A stretch of DNA of 64,000 nt from an uncultured Tenacibaculum sp. (GTDB lineage: Bacteria; Bacteroidota; Bacteroidia; Flavobacteriales; Flavobacteriaceae): assembly GCF_947498805.1 (NCBI RefSeq), contig NZ_CANMLT010000005.1, positions 372,001 through 436,000 on the forward strand, written 5' to 3'. Both the position numbers and the translations under genes were made by a program. This document shows, in pieces, positions 55,167 through 64,000 of this stretch. The notes under the pieces are model-generated. The model had not been told where the DNA came from. It saw nothing but the letters and a program-made list of their open reading frames with translations, and made no database searches. The first letter of the stretch is position 1, and every line of letters begins with the position of its first letter.

Positions 55167-56096
55167 TTATATATTAAAACTTTTTATAGTCAACTGTATC
55201 CCTTCTTCAACAGCTAAAGGCATTTTTTTTCCGATAGCTTGCTTAATTTTCTTGTTAGAAACTACATAATTACTAGTTAATTTGTGTATTTTCTCTGTAC
55301 TTATTGGAAAAGGGATTATATTTCCAATTTTACCTAATAAATTGATAACGAATTTAGGAGTATTAACGATTAACACTTTTTTATTTATAGCCTCACCTAT
55401 ATTTATTACTAACTCTTTTGTTGAGATTGGTTGATCATCCGCAATGTGATACACTCCCGATACAACATTTTTATTTTTAATTAACCCTTCAATCACAAAA
55501 CATAAATTATTGACAGACAAAAAAGAGCGTTTATTTTCATACCTCCCAAACGGATAAGGTATTCCTTTTGACACAAAACTATATAATAAATTTAAGTTTC
55601 CTTTATTATTAGGTCCATGTATCATACAAGGCCTTAAAATATATACTCTTTTGTTTTTAGGAAGTTTTTTACCTAAAATATACTTTTCAGCCGCTAATTT
55701 TGATTTTCCATATGCAGTTATCGGGTTTGGTTGAGCTTCTTCTGTTAGTACCTTTTCTACTTCATCTGCCACAGCTTTCACGGAACTCATAAATATAAAA
55801 GTCTCACTCTTACTCTCCAAAAACTTATCAAAAAGTTCTTTTGTTAGCTCAGTATTTGCAATGAAATATTCTTCATCATCTGATACATTTTTTAAATCAT
55901 GTGCTTTCCCTGCTAAATGAATAATTGTACCATACTCCGAAAATAATTTTCCCGACAATTCTCCGTATGAAAAAATACTCCTTGATTTTTCTCTCGATAC
56001 TCCGGATATTTCAAACTGACTTTCTAAATATTCCTTCAAGCTTTTTCCTACAAAACCAGATATTCCTGTAATTATAATTTTATTGTTCATCTCCAA
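55167..56096 (-). CDS. NAD-dependent epimerase/dehydratase family protein
   Basis: 309 residues of the extended SDR type. TGISGFVGKS near the start (Rossmann), FMSSVKAV, YGKSKLAAE (Tyr, Lys), and RPCMIHGPNNKGN. Likely 4-reductase of a UDP-N-acetyl-deoxysugar or a related sugar nucleotide; WbpV-like. Start overlaps the upstream glycosyltransferase gene by 17 bases (11 if the second Met is used). Confidence 0.85.
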   Translation of the reverse strand: MEMNNKIIITGISGFVGKSLKEYLESQFEISGVSREKSRSIFSYGELSGKLFSEYGTIIHLAGKAHDLKNVSDDEEYFIANTELTKELFDKFLESKSETFIFMSSVKAVADEVEKVLTEEAQPNPITAYGKSKLAAEKYILGKKLPKNKRVYILRPCMIHGPNNKGNLNLLYSFVSKGIPYPFGRYENKRSFLSVNNLCFVIEGLIKNKNVVSGVYHIADDQPISTKELVINIGEAINKKVLIVNTPKFVINLLGKIGNIIPFPISTEKIHKLTSNYVVSNKKIKQAIGKKMPLAVEEGIQLTIKSFNI

Positions 56097-57258
56097 GAGC
56101 TATTATAGAGTTTGCCATTTTCTTATTAATCTCTAATCTTGAGAACTTCTCTTTAAAATCCAGTCTGTCAATATTTACGTATGAATATTTTTTAATTTTT
56201 TCATATAGCTCATCTGAATTAGTTGGCTCAAATAAAATTAAATTTGACATATTTTCCTTAAGGAAAACTTTCGCATATCCATCTACTCCTGCTATTATTG
56301 GTTTATCAAATGTCCCATATTCAAAAAGCTTGGATGGTAATACCCTTTCAAAGGCCTTATGCTTATTTAAATGTAAAAATAAAAAATCTGCATTTTGATA
56401 ATAGTCTATTAACCGATCTCTAGTAACAGGTGGTAATAAATCAACATTATTTATTTTATTAATTTTAAGTTGATCTTCCAATTTATTTTTAGCTCCACCG
56501 TCTCCAATAATCAAAAACCTATGTGTATCAGATAATTTCATAGCAATTTGAGGTATTATTAAATCGAGGCCTTGCCCTTCACCAATATTACCTCCATATA
56601 CAATAGTTTTTTTATCATTACGACTAAAAGTATCTTTTTTCTTTAGTGATAAAAAAAGTTCATCAATCCCGTTAGTAAAGAAAGTATATTTAGCTTTAGT
56701 ATATTTTGTAAAGTAACTTTCAAATCCTTTAGAAACTAAGTTTATATGTTCTGCTCTTCCAAACGTATAATTTTCAATAGGTTTTAAAATTAAATTCAAT
56801 CCTAAGTTTAGAACTTTACTTTTATAAAGATCCGTTATAGTTTCTCTAAAAATATCACGAATATCTAAGTACAGCTTTGCTTTTTTCTTTCTTACTATTC
56901 TTGCCCCCAGAAAAGCTGTAAACAAACGAGATGAAGAAGCATAGACCAAATCATACTCTTTATTTTTTGTGAGTTCTAATGCTTCAAAATAAAACTTTTT
57001 AAATGATTTTATTTGACCAAGAATCCCACTTCCATGCTCTGGTATTTTAATTCTATTCACAAAAATACCATCACGCACTTTTTCTTTATCCTTAGCTTCC
57101 ATTTTAAAAGAATCATACCTATTAGGATGTGTAGTTACAACATCAATAGTATCTTCTTGCTTTAGATGCTTAACTAATTCCTTTAACAAGGAAGTATTCC
57201 TAAAAGAACCAGCACACAAGTCTGGCTCATAATAAAACGTTAGAAATAATATTTTCAT
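56080..57258 (-). CDS. Glycosyltransferase family 4 (WbuB-like)
   Basis: 392 residues, GT-B fold. Starts MKILFLTFYYEPDLCAGSFR, the acceptor-domain entry with glycine-rich loop; donor domain has VYGGNIGEGQGLDLI, LPPVTRDRLIDYYQNADFLFL and LPSKLFEYGTFDKPIIAG. Adds a sugar to the lipid-linked intermediate. In operon: five bases after the heparinase-like gene. Confidence 0.9.
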   Translation of the reverse strand: MKILFLTFYYEPDLCAGSFRNTSLLKELVKHLKQEDTIDVVTTHPNRYDSFKMEAKDKEKVRDGIFVNRIKIPEHGSGILGQIKSFKKFYFEALELTKNKEYDLVYASSSRLFTAFLGARIVRKKKAKLYLDIRDIFRETITDLYKSKVLNLGLNLILKPIENYTFGRAEHINLVSKGFESYFTKYTKAKYTFFTNGIDELFLSLKKKDTFSRNDKKTIVYGGNIGEGQGLDLIIPQIAMKLSDTHRFLIIGDGGAKNKLEDQLKINKINNVDLLPPVTRDRLIDYYQNADFLFLHLNKHKAFERVLPSKLFEYGTFDKPIIAGVDGYAKVFLKENMSNLILFEPTNSDELYEKIKKYSYVNIDRLDFKEKFSRLEINKKMANSIIALGDEQ

Positions 57259-57263
57259 GGTTA

Positions 57264-58847
57264 TTATTTTGCTATTGCTACCTTTAATTTTTCTTCAAAA
57301 ATAATTACTATTTTTTTTCCTATAACTGTTTTATTGAAACCTAAACAATAGTAGTAATTTTTTTCTTCTGCTCTTTTTATATCTCCATCTATGGTTAATC
57401 TCAAATGATTTAAGTAGTATTCTTTATCACTAATTTTCTTATACTCTACATCAGGATGAAAATGCAAAATGAATTTTTTATTTAAGGTAGAATTCCCTAA
57501 AACATTATCGTAAATTAACAAAGTCTCCTCATTTATTTGAAAGGTTCTTTCATGAATTATTCCATTTTTTTTATAACCATCATGCTTAGCAGATATCAAT
57601 CCGTCTTCTTCTTTCAAATCAAATATTCTGGCTCTTTTGCCCACTCTAAAACCTCCCCAAACTTCAGTTTGCTCAAGATCAGCTAACTGCACTGTATTAT
57701 GATAATAGGTTCCTCTCTCTTCTTGTCTTAATTGATTTTTCTCATAAGTAGAAACTCCTGGATCAACTATTATTGGCTTATTTTTATTATATAACTCGAA
57801 ACTGAAAGTATCAGAATGCGCATGACCAGGTTGGTACGAAGGTTTTATGTCTCCAACATCCATAAATACCTCAAGTTCTTCTGTTTGAAATTTCCTGTAT
57901 CCAGATTCATTCAATCTTGTTTGATTCCAAGATATTCCTGTTTTTTTTGCATATCTGAACAACTCTATTGAAGTAGGGGCTATATCAAATGCACTATCGT
58001 TAACCATTGGAATATTACCGTTCGTATAAGTAATTGTATCTAACCAAGAAAGCATTTTTGAGGCCTTATCAATTAAAAAAGTTTTTAACTCTTCCTCATT
58101 GTTCCAAGAATTATTCAGTTGAACCAATCGGATACAATCTAATAATTTGTTCAACAATATTTGATGATACATTGGTGATAGTTCAAAATGTGCTCCATCT
58201 CCTAATATCTGTTCTTCAAGTTGCTCCTTTAAAATCTTTTTCGCTTTTTTATAAAAGCTTTTATCGTTAAAATAGTAAGCCCCAAAAAATAAAGAAAAGC
58301 CATTTTCTAATAAATGGTTTCCTAATAAATGATACTCTAAATTGTTTATCAAGAATTGATAATGATTATATAAGGTTTGATTGACTACCTCTTCTTTTAT
58401 ACTATTCTTAGAAAGAAATTTTATCCAATTTATTCCTCTTAACGAAACCGTATATGGTTCTTTACCGTCTAGTAAGTTCTTATCATTCTTGATATAATTA
58501 GTTATTAAACTCAGCCCATCTTCTTTCGAGATACCCTCTTGATTTAAAAAATCAAAGTAGTTTAAATTATAAGTCCATAATTTACCAAATGAAGCATAAT
58601 TCCAATCTATTTTTTCTTCAAAACTTTTTGAAACATTTAAAAATTTAAAACTATTTTCTCCTAAAAAGGATTTTCTATTTAAAACTTCATCCTCCCATTT
58701 TAAACCTATTGGTTTCTCAACAAGTCTTTTATCATAATCTTTTTTAGATAAACGATTCCTTACAAAATAGTAAAGCCTGTAATAAATTTGAACAGGCTTT
58801 AAAAACTTTATTGTATTGTATAAAGTTATTATTTTATTTCTATCCAT
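57264..58847 (-). CDS. Heparinase II/III family protein
   Basis: 527 residues. N-terminal alpha/alpha toroid region and C-terminal beta-sandwich. The catalytic region shows GHAHSDTFSFELY (His/His), VDPGVSTYEKNQLRQEERGTYYHNT (Tyr and His) as in heparinase/alginate-lyase-like proteins. No signal peptide: cytoplasmic, as for capsule-cluster relatives. Start overlaps the stop of the oxidoreductase gene by 19 bases. Confidence 0.87.
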   Translation of the reverse strand: MDRNKIITLYNTIKFLKPVQIYYRLYYFVRNRLSKKDYDKRLVEKPIGLKWEDEVLNRKSFLGENSFKFLNVSKSFEEKIDWNYASFGKLWTYNLNYFDFLNQEGISKEDGLSLITNYIKNDKNLLDGKEPYTVSLRGINWIKFLSKNSIKEEVVNQTLYNHYQFLINNLEYHLLGNHLLENGFSLFFGAYYFNDKSFYKKAKKILKEQLEEQILGDGAHFELSPMYHQILLNKLLDCIRLVQLNNSWNNEEELKTFLIDKASKMLSWLDTITYTNGNIPMVNDSAFDIAPTSIELFRYAKKTGISWNQTRLNESGYRKFQTEELEVFMDVGDIKPSYQPGHAHSDTFSFELYNKNKPIIVDPGVSTYEKNQLRQEERGTYYHNTVQLADLEQTEVWGGFRVGKRARIFDLKEEDGLISAKHDGYKKNGIIHERTFQINEETLLIYDNVLGNSTLNKKFILHFHPDVEYKKISDKEYYLNHLRLTIDGDIKRAEEKNYYYCLGFNKTVIGKKIVIIFEEKLKVAIAK

Positions 58848-60949
58848 CCTCCTTGCTTCAAAGACTCAATAGCAGCAAACGATGCTCTTGTTGTGTTCAC
58901 GATTTCCTCAAAAGAAATAATTGGATTGCCTCCTTTTTTCTGACTATCAATCAATTCATTGAATTGGTTATAATGTCCTTTATCTTGTTTTGAAGAACTT
59001 TTTGAGAATTTTTTAAATCCATATCCTCTTAACTTTCTCCAATTATCCATTACTAAAGTTCTTTCTTGAGAATATACCTCCACTCTTTCTTTAGAATAAG
59101 CTTTGGAACCATTAGCAAAATAATTGATTACCGCATTGGTACCATTCTCATATTTCAATAAGATACTTGCATTATCCGTATTTTCTTGAGGGTTTATTCC
59201 CATTGAATTCATACAAACCGCTTTCACTTTACTTCCTGCTAAATAAGTACATAAATCGATGTAATGACAAGCTTCTCCTATAATTCGTCCTCCTCCAACT
59301 TCCATATCATGCACCCATACATCATCTGGAATAAAACCTGCATTCATTGTAGCAACAATATTCATTGGAGTATTGTCACTTCCTAAAACCTTCTTCATTT
59401 GTTTTGCTAAAGGAGCAAAACGCCTGTTAAACCCAACAGATACTGAAACGTCACTTTCATTATACTCTTTTATAATTTCATCTAATTCCTCAGTAGTTAA
59501 GGCTAATGGTTTTTCTACAAAAACACTTTTATTCGATCTCATTACCTCTAAAACCATAGAAGCATGCATATTATGCTTTGTGGTTATAAAAACCGTATCA
59601 ACCTCATTATCAGATAGCATCTCCTTATAGTTTGTTGTTGAATTTGCTATCCCATATTGTTTAGCCATGGTTGTAGACGACAAACCTCCAGAACTAGCTA
59701 TATATTTTACATCAGCATTAATTTTTTTCAAATTAGGCAAAATTGTTGCACTAGTAAAATTACCAGCACCAACTATTCCTATAACTCCTTTATTTTCTTT
59801 AAAGGACTTTTCATTTATAGCGACGGTGGTTTTAGGTTCTTCCGTTGAATTATACTCTAATATTGAAGCTATTGATTTAGACGAAGACATGTCTCCATAA
59901 ATCTTGTCAAACTCTTTTAGCGGAACCCTTTCTGTTATCAAAGGTTTCACATCCAATGAACCATTTGAAATAGCATTCAATACTGCCTCAAAATTTCTTT
60001 TCTCAGTCCAACGAACATAACCAATAGGATAATCATTTCCTTTCTGTTCATACTCTTCATCATATCTTCCTGGTCCATATGAACAAGATACTTGAAAAGA
60101 AATTTCCTTGTTATAAAAATCGGCCCTGCTGATATCTAATCCTATAACTCCCACTAAAATTACCCTTCCAAGTTTACGGCACATTTGTGCTGACTGAGCA
60201 ATGATTTCATTACTCTTACTAGAAGCTGTTATAATTACTCCATCTGCTCCTACTCCATTAGTAAAAGTTTCTACAAATTTAACTTGATCAGTTCCTTCAG
60301 ACGGGTTTATTGCTATTATTCCTTTAGATTGCGCTATTTTAATTTTTTCAGGATCAAAATCAAAACCAATTACATTACATCCATTTGCTTTTAAAAGCTC
60401 AGCAGTAACTAATCCAATTAACCCCAAACCTACTACTACAATTGTTTCTCCAAAGGTAGGTTTTAACAATCTAATTCCTTGTAAACCTATAGAACCTATA
60501 ACAGTAAAAACTGCCTCTTCATCTGCAACATTATCTGGTATCTTCGCTACTAAATTTTTCGGAACTAAAACATACTCCGCATGATTCCCATTCGAAGCAA
60601 CTCGATCTCCAATATTAAACTCTGTAACCCCATTTCCTACAGCAACAACCTCTCCTACATTACAATATCCTAAAGGTAAAGGTTGTCCTAGTTTATTAAA
60701 TACTGCATCCAAGGTTGGTTTTAACCCATCGGTTTTTATTTTATCAAGTACCATTTTTACTTTATCAGGTTGCTGTTTTGCTTTCTGAATAAAGTTTGCC
60801 TTACCAAACTCAACCAACATTTTTTCTGTACCAAGAGATACTAATGTCTTTGTTGTTTTTATAAGCACATGTCCTTTTTTAACTAAAGGCACCGGAACTT
60901 CTTCTAATATAGTATCTCCCTTTTTAAGGTCTTGTATAATTTGTTTCAT
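58829..60949 (-). CDS. Bi-domain oxidoreductase: zinc-type alcohol dehydrogenase fused to Gfo/Idh/MocA
   Basis: 706 residues. Residues about 1-350 are a medium-chain dehydrogenase (LGTEKMLVEFGKANFIQKAK, VVVGLGLIGLVTAELLKANG). Residues about 380-706 are a Gfo/Idh/MocA reductase (GIVGAGNFTSATILPNLKK, FVEKPLAL with the conserved EKP, GRIIGEACHYIDLC). This fusion regularly partners the heparinase-like protein in surface-polysaccharide clusters; its substrate is unknown. Starts 3 bases after asnB. Confidence 0.9.
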   Translation of the reverse strand: MKQIIQDLKKGDTILEEVPVPLVKKGHVLIKTTKTLVSLGTEKMLVEFGKANFIQKAKQQPDKVKMVLDKIKTDGLKPTLDAVFNKLGQPLPLGYCNVGEVVAVGNGVTEFNIGDRVASNGNHAEYVLVPKNLVAKIPDNVADEEAVFTVIGSIGLQGIRLLKPTFGETIVVVGLGLIGLVTAELLKANGCNVIGFDFDPEKIKIAQSKGIIAINPSEGTDQVKFVETFTNGVGADGVIITASSKSNEIIAQSAQMCRKLGRVILVGVIGLDISRADFYNKEISFQVSCSYGPGRYDEEYEQKGNDYPIGYVRWTEKRNFEAVLNAISNGSLDVKPLITERVPLKEFDKIYGDMSSSKSIASILEYNSTEEPKTTVAINEKSFKENKGVIGIVGAGNFTSATILPNLKKINADVKYIASSGGLSSTTMAKQYGIANSTTNYKEMLSDNEVDTVFITTKHNMHASMVLEVMRSNKSVFVEKPLALTTEELDEIIKEYNESDVSVSVGFNRRFAPLAKQMKKVLGSDNTPMNIVATMNAGFIPDDVWVHDMEVGGGRIIGEACHYIDLCTYLAGSKVKAVCMNSMGINPQENTDNASILLKYENGTNAVINYFANGSKAYSKERVEVYSQERTLVMDNWRKLRGYGFKKFSKSSSKQDKGHYNQFNELIDSQKKGGNPIISFEEIVNTTRASFAAIESLKQGGWIEIK

Positions 60950-60952
60950 TAT

Positions 60953-62845
60953 TTATAATTTCATTTCTTTATCATAGAATTGCCTCATCCATGATTCAAT
61001 TGATAAAAGAGCCCAAATACTATAAGAAACATCTTCAACTCCTTTTCTATTCTTATCTAATAACTGTTCTATTTTAGCATATTCAAAGATACCTCTTCTT
61101 TCTACAATTTCTTTACTCAAATAATCCTCTATCATAAAAGACATATCATTCAATATCCATTCTCTAACTGGCGCACCAAAACCAGTTTTTGGTCTATAAA
61201 TTACTTCTTTAGGTAAATATCTCTCTGCCACCTTTTTTAAAATATATTTAGTTTCTTTTCCTTTTAACTTAAGTTCTACAGGAATTTTAGTTGAAAACTC
61301 AACCAATTCTTTATCTAAAAAAGGAACTCTAACTTCAACACCAGTTGCCATACTTAATTTATCTGTATAATTTAAATTATGGTCGACTAAAAAGGTATTC
61401 AACTCCCAAAATAACATTCTATTTAAATCTGAAGTCGAATCTGGAATTTGGTTATTTAATTCTTTAAACCTCTTAAATACATCTGAGTTATTTCTTTCTA
61501 AAAACAAACCATTTAAAGTTTCAGGGGCTAACCAAGAGAAATACCCCATCATTCTTTCATTTTTACTTTTATCAATATTTGCAAGTAGTTTATTTAACCT
61601 TCTGAAGAAAGGTTTCTTTTTGTCCAATCGAGAAACTCCTTTTTTTAAGACTTTTCTTATACCAACAGGTATAACCTCAAAATATTTTTCTAAATCTAAA
61701 GCTTGGTGCCTTCTATATCCAGAAAAAAGATCATCTCCTGCTGTACCACCTAATAATACTTTAATACCGTCTTTCCTTGCCTGCGAACAAATATTATAAA
61801 CATTTATAGGTGCTGAATCAGATTGTGGTTCATCCAAATGGTACACTATTTTATCAAAAAACTTTAAAACATCCGTATCGGCATTCACTATTGATAAATC
61901 AACATTTAAATGTTGAGCAACTTTTTCTGCATAAAACAAATCATCCGAAAAACCTTCTTTTACAATCTCGGGACTTTTTATAGTATAACTTTTAATTTTT
62001 CTATCTGGATAGAGTTTTCTTGCAATAGCAACAATTAAACTAGAATCTAAACCTCCCGAAAGAAAAAATCCTATGGGAACATCGGATAGCATTTGTCTTT
62101 CTACAGCGTTAATTAACTTTTCCTCTAGCTCATCTATATAATGTTCTTCTAATTTCTTTTCTATTTTACTATCATTAAAAGGAATTGTATAATACTGCTG
62201 AAACTTTACCTTACTATGATCTTTCGAATTTCCTGTTATTAAATGGCCTGGTAATAGTTTCTTAACTTCATTCAACATAGTTGATTCACCAGTTGACCAT
62301 AAAAAATTTACATGTTTTTTTACTGTATGTAAATCAATGCTTTTATCATCTAAAAAAGGTAAAATCGCCTTTAACTCAGAAGAAAAACATAACTCTTTTT
62401 CATTTATATGATAATACAATGGTTTCACACCAAAATGATCTCTCACCACCATATAATCATTAGTTAACGTGTCATAAAAGCAAAATGCAAAAATTCCATT
62501 TAACTTACTGATAAAATCTATTCCATATTCAATCACTCCATACAAAATAGTCTCAGTATCACTTGTTGACACAAAGTCAACTTTGTCTAAATATTTTTGT
62601 CTTAATTCAATATGATTATATATTTCACCGTTAAAAATTATAAAATATCTATTATCTTTTGAGTGCATGGGTTGGTTTCCATTCTCACTCAAATCAAGTA
62701 TAGATAATCTTGTATGCCCTAAAAAGCAATTATCCAAACTAGTTGAACTACTAAAATCTGGACCTCTATGAGCAATGTCTTCTAATTTAGTTTTTTCAAT
62801 AAATCTTTCTTGATTTCCTCCAAAATACCCTAGTATTCCACACAT
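60953..62845 (-). CDS. asnB: Glutamine-hydrolysing asparagine synthase
   Basis: 630 residues. N-terminal Ntn glutaminase with Cys2 (MCGILGYFGG), and a synthetase domain with GFFLSGGLDSSLIVAIAR (PP-loop) and GTAGDDLFSGYRRHQ. AsnB homologues in polysaccharide loci often amidate a sugar acid, so the natural substrate may be a uronic acid rather than aspartate; that is inference. Confidence 0.92.
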   Translation of the reverse strand: MCGILGYFGGNQERFIEKTKLEDIAHRGPDFSSSTSLDNCFLGHTRLSILDLSENGNQPMHSKDNRYFIIFNGEIYNHIELRQKYLDKVDFVSTSDTETILYGVIEYGIDFISKLNGIFAFCFYDTLTNDYMVVRDHFGVKPLYYHINEKELCFSSELKAILPFLDDKSIDLHTVKKHVNFLWSTGESTMLNEVKKLLPGHLITGNSKDHSKVKFQQYYTIPFNDSKIEKKLEEHYIDELEEKLINAVERQMLSDVPIGFFLSGGLDSSLIVAIARKLYPDRKIKSYTIKSPEIVKEGFSDDLFYAEKVAQHLNVDLSIVNADTDVLKFFDKIVYHLDEPQSDSAPINVYNICSQARKDGIKVLLGGTAGDDLFSGYRRHQALDLEKYFEVIPVGIRKVLKKGVSRLDKKKPFFRRLNKLLANIDKSKNERMMGYFSWLAPETLNGLFLERNNSDVFKRFKELNNQIPDSTSDLNRMLFWELNTFLVDHNLNYTDKLSMATGVEVRVPFLDKELVEFSTKIPVELKLKGKETKYILKKVAERYLPKEVIYRPKTGFGAPVREWILNDMSFMIEDYLSKEIVERRGIFEYAKIEQLLDKNRKGVEDVSYSIWALLSIESWMRQFYDKEMKL

Positions 62846-62909
62846 ATCATTTTCTTGATTTATATTGTTTTATTGTTTTATTTTTAACTAAGCTAACCTC
62901 TAACTTAAA

Positions 62910-63770
62910 TTATTTATTTTTTATTATCTCTTTTGATTTCGTTTTCATTTCGAGATATTTCACATCAATGAGTAGCATAAACCAAAAAGCATGCAGAAAA
63001 TGGAAAATAAAACCCTGTTTTCCATCTAAAAACCCCAGTCTTATAATATACCTGTATAAAAAATAGAAAATAGGTCTTATCAAGGGAGGTAATAATTTAT
63101 TCCATATTTTCTCTCTAATCCACCTTTTTCTTTGCGGTTGAGTTCCAAATAAATTGGCAAATTCGTCATTTTCTTCTTTTTTCTTTTCGTCAAATTTAAT
63201 TAATTCCAATGCTTCATATGTAGCATATTTATTATGTTTTTGTGTCCAATCTGAAACCCCCTTTCTATCTTCATGAATAAAATCATTCTTCAAAGTACTT
63301 ACCTTACCATTAACTGAAACATGTTCATTCATATCTCTACTTACAGTGGCTCGATCTTTTTTAAAGAGTCTTAAAATTTTAGTTCCATAATATCCTCCAT
63401 ATTTAATCCATTTTCCTAAAAAGTAAAATCTATACTTTATATAGTATCCATCAAAAGCACTATTTGAAAGTTCTTCTACTATTTCAGTTTTCAAATCACC
63501 TGTTAAATACTCATCAGCATCTAAAAATAAAATCCAATCTGTTTCAATAGGTAATTCCTCTATAGCGTACCTTCTTTGGTTAGCATAATTATCAAATTCT
63601 CTCGTAAATACTTTCGCTCCAAGCTTGATGGCTATATCCTGAGTAGCATCATTAGATAAGCTATCTAAAACAAATACTTCTTTTGCCCATCCAACAACGT
63701 TCTTAAGAGATTGACGGATATTAACTTCTTCATTTAGTGTTAAAATTACTACTGTTAAATTATCTATCAT
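62910..63770 (-). CDS. Glycosyltransferase family 2
   Basis: 286 residues, GT-A. TVVILTLNEEVNIRQSL at the N-terminus, DAD metal motif at 84-86 (LFLDADEYL), and a C-terminal membrane-associated helix (RPIFYFLYRYIIRLG). Resembles the lipopolysaccharide-core WaaE/KdtX type. Start overlaps the upstream stop by one base (TAATG). Confidence 0.88.
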   Translation of the reverse strand: MIDNLTVVILTLNEEVNIRQSLKNVVGWAKEVFVLDSLSNDATQDIAIKLGAKVFTREFDNYANQRRYAIEELPIETDWILFLDADEYLTGDLKTEIVEELSNSAFDGYYIKYRFYFLGKWIKYGGYYGTKILRLFKKDRATVSRDMNEHVSVNGKVSTLKNDFIHEDRKGVSDWTQKHNKYATYEALELIKFDEKKKEENDEFANLFGTQPQRKRWIREKIWNKLLPPLIRPIFYFLYRYIIRLGFLDGKQGFIFHFLHAFWFMLLIDVKYLEMKTKSKEIIKNK

Positions 63771-64000
63771 TATTTCTTTAAATTTTCATTCAAAATTTCT
63801 TTATAAAAGTCAACTAACTGAAGTGCTAATGACCTCCAAGAATAATCATGAATCATCCAATTTCTTCCCTTTTGTCCCTTTAAACTGAGTTCTTTCGGAG
63901 ACAAAGAGAGTGCTTCCCGAAGCGTTTCTTCAATACTATTGCGATTAGGCTGTATATACCATCCACAATCTTTTTTATCAATTTCTTCCCATGGTGTGCC
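63770..64000 (-). CDS. Glycosyltransferase, C-terminal fragment cut by window edge
   Basis: 76 residues read to the stop at 63772-63770; the gene continues beyond the right edge. The first residues GTPWEEIDKKDCGWYIQ match the C-terminal donor-site region (G-x-P-W...CGW) of family 4/1 glycosyltransferases, followed by the usual C-terminal helix (WRSLALQLVDFYKEIL). Stop and next start share one base. Confidence 0.75.
   Translation of the reverse strand, partial: GTPWEEIDKKDCGWYIQPNRNSIEETLREALSLSPKELSLKGQKGRNWMIHDYSWRSLALQLVDFYKEILNENLKK

Overview
The window is a strongly A+T-rich chromosomal segment of a member of the Bacteroidota, almost certainly the family Flavobacteriaceae. Evidence: an intact gldK-gldL-gldM-gldN cluster (type IX secretion / gliding core), many short lipoproteins, LytTR/TPR-histidine-kinase signalling, flavobacterial TAnnTTTG-type promoter elements, almost no Shine-Dalgarno sequences and occasional TTG starts. 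The genus cannot be fixed from the sequence; a marine genus such as Tenacibaculum or Polaribacter would fit. No tRNA, rRNA, CRISPR array or complete insertion sequence was seen.

Layout. 0-9.3 kb is housekeeping and envelope: a CPBP protease fragment, a four-gene minus-strand operon (TPR histidine kinase, LytTR regulator, small lipoprotein, gamma-carbonic-anhydrase-like protein), SIMPL and VWA proteins, and a minus-strand operon of a membrane-anchored winged-helix regulator, a PLP deaminase and a LysM glucosaminidase. 9.3-19.3 kb is an accessory block. It opens with a gene-free stretch containing palindromic REP-like repeats, followed by a SEFIR/TIR + putative AbiC pair flanked by a 10-base inverted repeat. 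Then come a short RadC, Coa1-like and YwqG-like proteins, a lipoprotein and several unrecognised genes, ending in a run of overlapping unknown genes. 19.3-22 kb holds an AraC regulator followed by a three-gene operon, with a conspicuous 16-base direct repeat (period 21) in front of the operon promoter.

22-35 kb: ABC-F protein plus TPR protein, DUF983 protein, FAD oxidoreductase, gldKLMN, a degenerate arginase-family protein and topA, mostly on the minus strand. 35-42 kb: a plus-strand series miaB, sigma-54 activator, lptE, TPR-like gene, secG, then groES-groEL. 42-50 kb: a minus-strand group (lipid-anchored DJ-1/PfpI protein, NTF2-like protein, a serine-hydrolase homologue lacking its catalytic motifs), a membrane AraC regulator, polyprenyl synthase, rlmN and queA.

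50-64 kb: aroA and a surface-polysaccharide locus on the minus strand. The order of transcription is a GT4 fragment, GT2, asparagine synthase, bi-domain oxidoreductase, heparinase II/III, GT4, epimerase and initiating sugar transferase. A strong hairpin terminator follows, and then rfbA-rfbC-rfbB for dTDP-sugar supply. No rfbD lies in the window. The cluster continues past the right edge.

The most promising material for new biology is the flanked SEFIR-AbiC module, the overlapping unknown trio at 16.9-19.2 kb, and two conserved-looking pseudoenzymes (arginase fold beside gldK; beta-lactamase fold beside a PfpI lipoprotein). All functional statements rest on reading motifs by eye; no database search was run.
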